Shown one piece after another: positions 59,201 through 64,000 of a DNA stretch of 64,000 bases (position 1 is the first letter of the stretch; every line of letters starts with the position of its first letter). Below the pieces are notes generated by a model. It was not told the origin of the DNA and made no database searches. It was given only the letters and a program-made list of their open reading frames with translations. Made by a program: the position numbers and the translations under genes. Location: NCBI GenBank assembly GCA_024516035.1, contig CM044961.1:37599112-37663111 (forward strand). Reading direction: 5' to 3'. Source of the DNA: Bactericera cockerelli. Its lineage: Eukaryota; Arthropoda; Insecta; Hemiptera; Triozidae.

Positions 59201-61968
59201 ACTTCACAGTGAACACAGCGTCCAACGCATGCACCTTGTTGTGCACGCAATGGTGCATGACAACTTACCAGCTTCACGTGAACACAGCGTCCAACGCATG
59301 CACCTTGTTGTGCACGCAATGGTGCATGACAACTTACCAGCTTCACAGTGAACACAGCGTCCAATGCATGCACCTTGTTGTAACTTACCAGCTTCACAGT
59401 GAACACATGCGTCCAATGCATGCACCTTGTTGTAACTTACCAGCTTCACAGTGAACACAGCGTCCAACGCATGCACCTTGTTGTGCACGCAATGGTGCAT
59501 GACAACTTACCAGCTTCACAGTGAACACAGCGTCCAAGCATGCACCTTGTTGTAACTTACCAGCTTCACAGTGAACACAGCGTCCAGTGCATGCACCTTG
59601 TTGTAACTTACCAGCTTCACAGTGAACACAGCGTCCAACACATGCACCTTGTTGTGCACGCAATGGTGCATGACAACTTACCAGCTTCACAGTGAACACA
59701 GCGTCCAATGCATGCACCTTGTTGTAACTTACCAGCTTCACAGTGAACACAGCGTCCAACGCATGCACCTTGTTGTAACTTACCAGCTTCACAGTGAACA
59801 CAGCGTCCAATGCTTGCACTTTGTTCTGCACGTAGTGGTGCATGACAACTCATCAGCTGGTGCATGACAACTTATCAGCTGGTGCATGACAACTTATCAG
59901 CTGGTGCATGACAACTTACCAGCTTCACAGTGAACACAGCGTCCAATGCATGCACCTTGTTGTAACTTACCAGCTTCACAGTGAACACAGCGTCCAACGC
60001 ATGCACCTTGTTGTAACTTACCAGCTTCACAGTGAACACAGCGTCCAATGCATGCACTTTGTTCTGCACGTAGTGGTGCATGACAACTCATCAGCTGGTG
60101 CATGACAACTTATCAGCTGGTGCATGACAACTTATCAGCTGGTGCATGACAACTTACCAGCTTCACAGTGAACACAGCGTCCAGTGCATGCACCTTGTTG
60201 TGCACGCAATGGTGCATGACAACTTACCAGCTTCACAGTGAACACAGCGTCCAGTGCATGCACCTTGTTGTGCACGCAATGGTGCATGGCCTGCCGAATC
60301 CCCTGCTCGGAGTTGAAGCTGCTCAGCGGCAGGAAGATAAACAGGCTGTCGCTGTAGCGGGCCAGGAGAGAGTTGATCCGGCGGTCCACATAGTCGTTGT
60401 GGGCGGACGCTTCGAAAGCGAGAATGATGCGGCGGGCAGACCGCTTCAGCAGCCACTTGACGATGTTGAGCCACTTGTGAGACCGGACGGTGGAGTTCAC
60501 TGGAAGTCGAACAGAGAGTCAAATATAGACATTAATTTATCAAATATAACATCAAAGGCCCCACACGTCCATTACGCCCATGCCCCACGTGTGTATCACA
60601 TGGGTGATCCATTTACTGATAAGAGTGATAAGAAATGTGGGACACGTGTGTTTTAGTAACCAAATCAGGCTTAACAGTTCCTTATTCTGGTGGATTTTGA
60701 AAAGGTTCAAACAGTTAGGTTGCACTGAGCGCACGATTAGCTCAGTGGTTAAGCACTCGCTTGCCATGCGGAAGGTCCCGGGTTCGATCCCCCGTGCCGG
60801 CAGAAAATTGTATTCTTAATTTGGTTACAATTGTTTGTAAGGGATACCTTCCGGTGCACTCGTGTTGACCCAGCACCTAAATGGGAAGTATTGTGTCACT
60901 TCTCGCCCATCAGAAGGGAGCCATACTACGGGATGGGCAGGCTACAACACAGACCACAAGCGTCTACAGTAGCTCCTGTTTCATGGCTACGAAATAAAAA
61001 AGGCTGTGAAACACTCATCTTTAAAAAAAAAAAAATTGTCTATCTATTACTAGTGTCTAGCTGGGGGACTATAAACAGGGAGTACATCAGCAGTCTGGCT
61101 GGGGGACTTTAAACAGGGAGTAGACCAGCAGTCTCGCAGGATACTCACAAACTAGCTACTCAAATTAACCTCACCCAGCCTGACTAGGGCCGGAAACATA
61201 ACTCACCCACTACCAGGTAGGTTCTGTTGGAGAGACAGGTGAAGATGGAGTCACAGTGAGGGTTGCGGGTGAGGGAGAGGACTACCTTGGTCTCCTGGGA
61301 CTCCGTCTTGAGAGCTCTGAAACAATGAGAGAAACGATAGTTATTATTTTTTATTCACAAAATATGGATCTGCTCGTAAATAAATGAACTGGTACACCAG
61401 GGGCCTATTACATAAAGAACTTTACACTTCATACTTGACGAGTTCACACTTCAAGATTCAAATTCTGTTTGATAAAGAAACTTTGCGAACACATTTTTAC
61501 TAGTATGAATTGTAAAGTTTTTTATGTAACGAGCCCCTGGTATTATTATTATTATTAATATTATTATTATTATTTGGATCCCTACCTGGATTACCAGATC
61601 CCTACCTGGTTTACCAGACTAGCGCTTTAACCACTTGACTACCAGTGCACAATAGAGGGTGTTGGGGTGATAATTGGTGCTTCTCTTCTAAAACTCCAAC
61701 TAGTCTTTAAAAATCATAAAAAATGCATTGATAAACGCTCCCTAAGAAACTTACTTAAGGGCAACTTACGCTCCCTAAGAAACTTACTTGAGTGCATCGT
61801 GTGTCTCCGTAGTGTCGAAGATACATCTCTTGAGTGGCTGAATGATCCCACTCTCCACATCTCTCTCTATCAGTTTCTTGATGTGCCTCTTGGTCTCCGG
61901 ACTACTCGAGTAGACATTCATGTCGGCCACACACGAGAGCTGAGTAGACCGGATGAATAGATTGAGAC
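49162..61968 (-). CDS. Fatty-acid-synthase-like protein, C-terminal half (gene span; continues off the right side)
   Basis: Exons in order: 61968-61788, 61316-61207, 60499-60228, 57393-57148, 55922-55695, 54829-54674, 53879-53743, 53578-53348, 49275-49162. They resemble animal fatty acid synthase from the end of the enoyl reductase (VESGIIQPLKRCIFDTTETH) through the ketoreductase to the thioesterase. Active-site features are absent. Where the KR should have its glycine-rich nucleotide motif it reads YLVVVNSTVRSHKW. The Tyr-containing KR segment is missing between LQSSAEVL and CEARRAAHMPSL. No ACP with its DSL serine lies between KR and thioesterase. The thioesterase elbow GxSxG is GEIWA, and the expected Asp and His sites read LLEGLPDTV and KVSETSSYFQLL. 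One small exon is missing or unseen between 60228 and 57393, since the phases disagree there (0 against 1). Open frames and good splice sites suggest an expressed pseudo-enzyme and not a dead gene. Confidence 0.8.
49543..49625 (-). mobile_element. 3' part of a 5S-type SINE
   Basis: GGTTTAACGTCGCTTTCAAC, TGCATGGTCATTTCATGACG, GAGGTTTTATCCTCCATTCG on the plus strand is the reverse of the family E end. Within an intron of the FAS-like gene. Confidence 0.65.
49820..50040. repeat. Short local direct repeats in the intron
   Basis: TATGTATGAGTAATTTTGTG followed by TATATACTGTCATATGCAAT and ATAAATAGGCTGTGTAT occurs twice with a 69-bp offset (from about 49915 and 49980). Confidence 0.7.
50340..50705. 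repeat. Interspersed repeat family G, large copy
   Basis: AAACAGGGAGAAGACCAGTG and ACTATAAA-type blocks occur twice. They are followed by TAACAGCTTATAAAGAAAAG and AGTATGTGGTTCAGAACCAG, and it ends TTTTAGCCAAGCTGGCTACA and ACAACAAC. Confidence 0.5.
50725..50815 (-). mobile_element. 5S-type SINE body fragment
   Basis: CACTCCATTCGCTGGAAACT, CACAAAGCAGCTACCTATAT and CACCTCGTCCTGCCTGAGTT match the reverse of the family E body. Confidence 0.6.
50826..50910 (+). mobile_element. tRNA-derived SINE family C, head
   Basis: CCGACCTCAGTAGCTTGATC, GGCGGAATTGTAACCTGGAG, TCAAATTCCGGTTTCAGCGT. The body is cut short. Confidence 0.8.
51362..51562 (-). mobile_element. tRNA-derived SINE, family B, minus strand, full length
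   Basis: The minus strand has TACTGGTAGTCAAGTGGTTA, TAGTCTTGGTAATCCAGGTA, GTTGGTTCGAATCCCACCCA, GAGGGTTAGGTGGTAGAAAA and CACCTGGTGGTTACCTTCCA. Confidence 0.85.
51596..51722 (-). mobile_element. 5S-type SINE body, minus strand
   Basis: GGGTTTAACGTCGTTATCAA, GCATGGTCATATCACGACGG, CACAATAACCTCACCAGCCT and GGGTTGAGCCGGAATGCC match the reverse of the family body. The head is missing. Confidence 0.75.
51723..52512. other. AT-rich intron sequence with repeat pieces
   Basis: Holds the AATCCTGTTTTATAATTCGG block that is also at 47150-47200, and a 3' piece of the family H SINE at about 52355-52445 (minus strand; AGGAGCTACTGTAGACGCTT). No exon seen. Confidence 0.5.
52513..52760 (+). mobile_element. 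Non-autonomous Helitron
   Basis: Starts TCTCTATATATAAATGTCAA and ends GGGCGACAGCCCGCTAG with the CCCGCAAAGCGGGC hairpin. A lies before and T after. It shares GGTAGGTAGCTTTGTCTTAT and GGATTTTTTGCTTTCACGGC with the other two copies. Confidence 0.9.
53348..53578 (-). CDS. FAS-like gene, thioesterase exon
   Basis: The acceptor is ATCCCTAG. Phase 0 at both ends, VCFNKSLDENISQILSSLPE to FTYNAFEK, donor GTAAAA. It corresponds to the helical lid region of the thioesterase. Confidence 0.8.
53743..53879 (-). CDS. FAS-like gene, thioesterase exon
   Basis: Acceptor TAATTCTCAG. It reads GDTVTVILLEGLPDTVESSM and ends LLTDLVQVENN before GTAAGT. In active enzymes the catalytic Asp lies in a LFDGSP-like stretch; here that place is LLEGLP. 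Confidence 0.85.
53948..54090 (-). mobile_element. tRNA-derived SINE, family B, minus strand
   Basis: GTTGGTTCGAATCCCACCCA, GAGGGTTGGGTGGTAGAAAA and ATTAACCTCGCCTGGTGGTT on the minus strand; the 5' end of the head is lost. Confidence 0.75.
54309..54532 (+). mobile_element. Non-autonomous Helitron
   Basis: Starts TCTTAATATATAAATGTCAA and ends GGCGACAGCCCGCTAG. A before, T after. One base is lost in the terminal hairpin compared with 52513-52760. Confidence 0.9.
54536..54690 (-). repeat. Two-copy duplication of an exon end with its 5' splice site
   Basis: The segment reading (plus strand) TATATATTTGAACCATTTA, AAATAAAATAAATTACCTTT, CTC(G/A)AGTAGCTTC occurs at about 54541-54620 and 54621-54690. 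Each copy carries the last 16 bases of the exon and the GTAAT donor; the one at 54674 is used by the open frame. Confidence 0.9.
54674..54829 (-). CDS. FAS-like gene, thioesterase exon with the lost nucleophile elbow
   Basis: Acceptor TTATTATAG. SSLPAQIGSIADFARGLARS, then LKGVQKEGPYTLVGEIWASC, VVLEMTKLLEKG. The context EGPYxLxGxSxGxxVAFEM is typical of the thioesterase nucleophile; here it reads GEIWASCVVLEM, with Ile in place of Ser. Confidence 0.9.
54840..55400. other. Intron sequence, A-rich, no feature recognised
   Basis: Purine-rich repeats GAGAAAATAGGAGCGA occur twice near 55095-55140. The rest is unassigned. Confidence 0.5.
55418..55677. mobile_element. hAT-type MITE next to a splice donor
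   Basis: Starts CAGGCGCGGCCGGTGC and ends ACTGGCCGCGCCTG. The 8-bp CATGAATC is exact on both sides (55410-55417 and 55678-55685). It is the inverse of the 37314-37571 copy. The target duplication lies at intron positions +10 to +17 of the FAS-like gene. Confidence 0.92.
55695..55922 (-). CDS. FAS-like gene, linker and start of thioesterase
   Basis: Acceptor CTCCACAG. SYIRPNVFQDIFPLSLDELV, then HISHLTPPDSPAFRPV, LPLFFVSCLGAAYLGPLL. In fatty acid synthase an ACP lies before this; none is seen. The exon is GC-rich. Ends one base into a Val codon before GTAATA. Confidence 0.8.
   Translation of the reverse strand, partial: NPTFGRTCSKTSSLSLWTSWCTSPISLPPTRRPSGRCSPDPRGAATRPRPCLSSSCPAWARPTSGLCCRTSSTPP
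56202..56245. repeat. G-homopolymer of about 40 bases
   Basis: An uninterrupted run of about 40 G after CAGTGGCGTAGCC, then T and four G. Such length is likely to be unstable or wrongly measured. Confidence 0.95.
56560..57185 (-). repeat. Tandem array of an exon end plus 5' splice site, about 13 copies
   Basis: The 49-bp unit on the minus strand is CTACCTCCCCTCTGGTGATT, GTACACACCAAGGAGCAACA and AG (42 exonic bases), plus GTATAGT. The true exon end is at 57148. Copies differ by a few substitutions (CTAG against CTGG) and two have short deletions. Confidence 0.95.
57148..57393 (-). CDS. FAS-like gene, end of the ketoreductase region
   Basis: Acceptor CCTTGCCAG. REETPNLDLALRVLAPSLPV, LLCLQSSAEVLCEARRAAHM, PSLCVQCAST to VIVHTKEQQ. 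It resembles the KR end (ICExRR..GLPGLAVQ), but the segment with the catalytic Tyr is lacking. Entry phase 1 does not fit exon 60228, so about 65-70 bases of an exon are missing or unseen between them. Confidence 0.75.
57425..57627 (-). mobile_element. tRNA-derived SINE, family D, full length
   Basis: The minus strand begins TGTCCCGGTAGCTCAGTGGT, has GTGGGTTCGAAACCCAGCCG, TCCTCCCAATTGGGATTTTT and ends GCAGTATAAATAAGGCGATA. The acceptor stem is intact. Confidence 0.9.
57693..57980 (-). mobile_element. tRNA-derived SINE, family A, full length
   Basis: The minus strand starts GTCACCGTGGCAGAGTGAGT, TTAGCGCGCTAGGCATTGCA, and ends CTTGTGCTTCACCACAAATA. Near-identical to 8205-8502. Confidence 0.9.
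58158..58343 (-). mobile_element. tRNA-derived SINE, family B
   Basis: The minus strand has GCACTGGTAGTCAAGTGGTT, CCGTTGGTTCAAATCCCACT, TTAGGTGGTAGAAAATGCGT and AACCTCGCCTGGTGGTTATC. Confidence 0.8.
58505..58735. repeat. Interspersed repeat family G
   Basis: GGTTGTTGTTGTAGACAACA, AACATCGTGACAGCTTGGAC, CAGCCTGGTTTGTTAGG and TAACGAGACACTGGTCTTTT match the copies at 5.2 and 50.4 kb. Confidence 0.55.
58795..60290 (-). repeat. Tandem array of an exon end plus 5' splice site, 18 copies
   Basis: On the minus strand each unit holds the exon end GGTGCATGCATTGGACGCTG, TGTTCACTGTGAAGCTG and the donor GTAAGTT. Short units have a period of 51 bp and long ones about 70 bp, with CATGCACCATTGCGTGCACA added. 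A 22-bp subrepeat (CAGCTGGTGCATGACAACTT on plus) occurs in two clusters. A LINE fragment interrupts it at 58953-59197. The true exon end is at 60228. Confidence 0.95.
58953..59197 (+). pseudogene. LINE 3' fragment inserted in the array
   Basis: The plus frame reads KLRSGWCKDLQSYKSRIDPA, IQDLCPLCRNQH. Farther on, in another frame, comes a sequence consistent with the C-terminus of Jockey-like polymerases. It ends with an ACAACAACACC-type tail. Array units stand on both sides. Confidence 0.75.
60228..60499 (-). CDS. FAS-like gene, ketoreductase exon
   Basis: Acceptor GACTTCCAG. VNSTVRSHKWLNIVKWLLKR, SARRIILAFEASAHNDYVDR, then LFIFLPLSSFNSEQGIRQAM and HHCVHNKVHALDAVFTVKL. The layout matches the KR fold (glycine motif, WLxxR, xxILxSR), but the GGxGGxG bases are replaced. 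Its last part is the seed of the array at 58795-60290. Confidence 0.85.
60728..61034 (+). mobile_element. tRNA-Gly-like SINE, family H, full length
   Basis: Head GCGCACGATTAGCTCAGTGG, ACTCGCTTGCCATGCGGAAG, GTCCCGGGTTCGATCCCCCG. The body holds GGTGCACTCGTGTTGACCCA, GGGATGGGCAGGCTACAACA, AAACACTCATCTTT and an A-run. Confidence 0.8.
61136..61200 (-). mobile_element. 5S-type SINE body fragment
   Basis: ATACTCACAAACTAGCTACT, CAAATTAACCTCACCCAGCC match the reverse of the body. It ends next to the FAS-like exon at 61207. Confidence 0.65.
61207..61316 (-). CDS. FAS-like gene, ER-KR linker exon
   Basis: Acceptor ATTGTTTCAG. ALKTESQETKVVLSLTRNPH, CDSIFTCLSNRTYLVV. It corresponds to the end of the enoyl reductase and the first KR strand. 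It joins in phase with both neighbours. Confidence 0.85.
61575..61650 (-). mobile_element. Family B SINE head, minus strand, with a local duplication
   Basis: GCACTGGTAGTCAAGTGGTT, AAAGCGCTAGTCTGGTAAAC on the minus strand. GGTAGGGATC-CTGGTAATCC-type text occurs twice within 30 bp. Confidence 0.7.
61788..61968 (-). CDS. FAS-like gene, enoyl-reductase end exon (first in window)
   Basis: Acceptor TTCTACTCCAG. GLNLFIRSTQLSCVADMNVY, SSSPETKRHIKKLIERDVES, GIIQPLKRCIFDTTETHDAL. It resembles the C-terminal part of the FAS enoyl reductase. Entry phase 1; upstream exons are outside the window. Its first part is repeated nine more times to the right. Confidence 0.85.
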
Positions 61969-62960
61969 CTGGAGTAGAATAGAATAAAATAGAGCGGAAT
62001 TGTCTCAGAAACACGAGAGCTGAGTAGACCGGATGAATAGATTGAGACCTGTAGTAGAATAGAATAAAATAGAGCGGAATTGTCTCAGAAACACGAGAGC
62101 TGAGTAGACCGGATGAATAGATTGAGACCTGTAGTAGAATAGAATAAAATAGAGCGGAATTGTCTCAGAAACACGAGAGCTAAGTAGACCGGATGAATAG
62201 ATTGAGACCTGTAGTAGAATAGAATAAAATAGAGCGGAATTGTCTCAGAAACACGAGAGCTAAGTAGACCGGATGAATAGATTGAGAACTGAAGTAGAAT
62301 AGAATAAAATAGAGCGGAATGGTCTTAGGACTACTCAAGTAGACATTCATGTCGGCCATACACGAGAGCTGAGTAGACCGGATGAATAGATTGAGACCTG
62401 AAGTAGAATAGAATGAAATAATAAAAATAATATCATCTTATTTATACTGCCCGATTAGGACTATCAAGTCCCATTATTCCAGCAGTAAGCCCGAGACATA
62501 TTACTTGTCATGTCCTTCGTCCCTCGAAATAGAACAGAATTGTCTCAGGACTACTCGAGTAGACATTCATTTCGGCCACACACGAGAGCTGAGTAGACCG
62601 GATGAATAGATTGAGACCTGGAGTAGAATACAATAAAATAGAGCGAAATTGTCTCAGGACTACTTGAGTAGACATTCATGTCGGCCAAACACGCGAGCTG
62701 AGTAGACCAGATGAATAGATTGAGACTTGGAGTAGAATAGAATAAAATAGAGCGGAATTGTCTCAGGACTACTCGAGTAGACATTCATGTCGGCCACACA
62801 CGAGAGCTGAGTAGACCGGATGAATAGATTGAGACCTCTAGTAGAATAGAATAAAATAGAGTGGAATGGTCTCAGGACTACTCGAGTAGACATTCATGTC
62901 GGCCACACACGTGAGCTGAGTAGACCGGATGAATAGATTGAGACCTGTAGTAGAATAGAA
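61890..62960 (-). repeat. Tandem array of a 3' splice site plus exon start, 10 copies
   Basis: On the minus strand each unit has ATTCTATTCTACTCCAG (acceptor), then GTCTCAATCTATTCATCCGG, TCTACTCAGCTCTCGTG of the exon. The period is 80 bp for the first five copies and about 109 bp for later ones, which carry more exon (up to GACATGAATGTCTACTCGAG). A family-D SINE piece interrupts at about 62420-62515. Confidence 0.95.
62438..62515 (-). mobile_element. Family D SINE fragment in the array
   Basis: TATTTATACTGCCCGATTAG, TCCCATTATTCCAGCAGTAA, GCCCGAGACATATTA match the reverse of the family D 3' half. Confidence 0.75.
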
Positions 62961-63002
62961 TAACACGACTCAGAACAGCCCGCTCAGAAAAAAAAAGAAA
63001 AA

Positions 63003-63081
63003 TCCTCCCCCGCTGGGAATCGAACCCAGGTCACCATGTGTGCAATGCCTAGCGCGCTAACTCACTCTGCCACAGTGACTA
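63003..63081 (-). mobile_element. Family A SINE head, minus strand
   Basis: GTCACTGTGGCAGAGTGAGT, TTAGCGCGCTAGGCATTGCA, GGTTCGATTCCCAGCGGGG on the minus strand; the body is missing. Confidence 0.8.
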
Positions 63082-63085
63082 CTAC

Positions 63086-63290
63086 GCAAAAACGCTTGCA
63101 TACGAGTCTGCAACCATTGGGACATTTTCATCTTTACTATTCAAGGTCTAAAACTTAACTGACCAAATTTCGTATTGTGCGCATGACACATACTTTTTCT
63201 CTTCTCTCTTTTTATAATTTAATATTTCGTTACATAATTTCGTTACATAATTTTGGTTATGTGCCAGAGCAAAGACATGAAAATGTCAAA
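63086..63290. repeat. Family J repeat, inverted copy
   Basis: AAACGCTTGCATACGAGTCT, GCAACCATTGGGACATTTTC, TTTTGGTTATGTGCCAGAGC and AAAGACATGAAAATGTC are the reverse of the 19560-20265 repeat. Confidence 0.75.
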
Positions 63291-63419
63291 ATTCAGGATC
63301 TTGCCAACATTATCGGCAGTGCAGGGATCGATTTCTTCAATTGCACTATTCAGGAGCTAATAGACAGGTGTCTTTCATTAGAATAAACATGCTTAGTTTT
63401 AAGACTTTTATTTTTTACA

Positions 63420-63520
63420 CAACTACTGAAACTAGCTTTACTAAAATTTAAGCTTAACTTGGGACTTGAACCACCAACCTCCAGGTTACAAGTACGCCGG
63501 CTTATCGATGAAGCTACGGA
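63420..63520 (-). mobile_element. tRNA-derived SINE, family C, minus strand
   Basis: TACTTGTAACCTGGAGGTTG, GTGGTTCAAGTCCCAAGTTA on the minus strand, with the body TTTCAGTAGTTGTG. A second small family-C piece is near 63660-63715. Confidence 0.7.
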
Positions 63521-63751
63521 AAGTGCTGAGGTTGGTGGACTACCTGGTGAATTATGCGGTAGATTTACAGATCAAAGGTTTACATATTTTTACTTTACTT
63601 ATCATGTAATAAGGAAAGTATTTTTTTTATTGATAATTTGGGTTCTCCTGTAGGTTCATCCAAATTACAAGTAAACCACTTTATCGATCAAGCTACTAAC
63701 TTCAGTCTTATTTACATATTATCATATTGACCTTTCCCTGGGATTCATAAT

Positions 63752-64000
63752 GTCCGTTCACTCATAAGAAAAGTCCGTTCACTCTTAAGAAAAGTCCATT
63801 CACTCTTGAGAAAAGTCCGTTCACTCATAAGAAAAGTCCGTTCACTCATAAGAAAAGTCCGTTCACTCATGAGAAAAGTCCGTTCACTCATAAGAAAACT
63901 CCGTTCACTCATAAGCAAAAGTCCGTTCACTCATAAGAAAAGTCCGTTCCCACATTAGAAAAGTCCGTTCACTCATAAGAAAAATCCGTTCACTCATAAA
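63752..64000. repeat. 21-bp minisatellite, at least 11 copies, cut by the window edge
   Basis: The unit is GTCCGTTCACTCATAAGAAAA with small changes. 21 bp is seven codons, so one minus-strand frame stays open (a SERTFLM-type repeat), but I see no sign that it is coding. Its link to an exon cannot be judged because the window ends. Confidence 0.9.

Noticed and set aside
58795..60290. Several 60-150-codon frames on both strands in the donor array
   Set aside because: They are produced by the tandem unit. Only the one copy at 60228 continues into a long exon that fits fatty acid synthase.

Overview
This is a window of an animal, almost certainly insect, nuclear genome: AT-rich, with spliced genes (GT-AG introns), two 100-bp assembly gaps, and very dense interspersed repeats (tRNA-derived SINEs, 5S-rRNA-derived SINEs, Helitrons, TTAA, hAT and TA-type MITEs, R1-clade, RTE-like and Jockey/CR1-like LINE pieces, a dead mariner). 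The R1-clade element points to an arthropod. A hemipteran-like insect is my guess, but nothing in the window fixes the species.

Layout. 1-4.1 kb: AT-rich, no gene seen. 4.1-22.1 kb (+): a ten-exon gene for an unidentified coiled-coil, Gln-rich protein with a hydrophobic C-terminal tail. One of its introns holds a twin-primed R1-clade retrotransposon nested in an older repeat. 22-27 kb: repeats, including dead mariner and LINE fragments, a palindromic element and one possible isolated first exon. 27.4-32.0 kb (+): a complete two-exon ANKRD27 (Varp) homologue with VPS9 domain, two Cys-rich CHPLC motifs and ankyrin repeats. 32-43 kb: repeats, including a 2-kb foldback element with arms of about 650 bp. 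43.2-44.9 kb (+): the last two exons (or the whole) of a small protein ending in a Cys cluster. 45-49 kb: a tandem array and SINEs. 49.2-62.0 kb (-): the 3' part of a fatty-acid-synthase-like gene (end of ER, KR, thioesterase) whose KR and thioesterase active-site motifs are gone and which has no visible ACP. It runs off the right side of the window.

The most striking feature is that nearly every large tandem array here is seeded on an exon boundary. Copies of the last (or first) part of a coding exon together with its splice site are repeated: 36 copies at 15.6-16.5 kb, 9 at 18.5 kb, about 13 at 56.6-57.2 kb, 18 at 58.8-60.3 kb, 10 splice-acceptor copies at 61.9-63.0 kb, and 2-copy versions at 54.6 kb and 42.5/43.2 kb. 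Two stop-codon-containing ends are also repeated (31.9 kb, 2 copies; 44.8-45.9 kb, 14 copies). This happens in four separate transcription units on both strands. I know of no described element that does this; local duplication at splice junctions is known as an idea for intron gain.

A second notable point is that a 5S-rRNA-headed SINE family and a tRNA-headed SINE family share the same body, so one mobile body has two different pol III heads.
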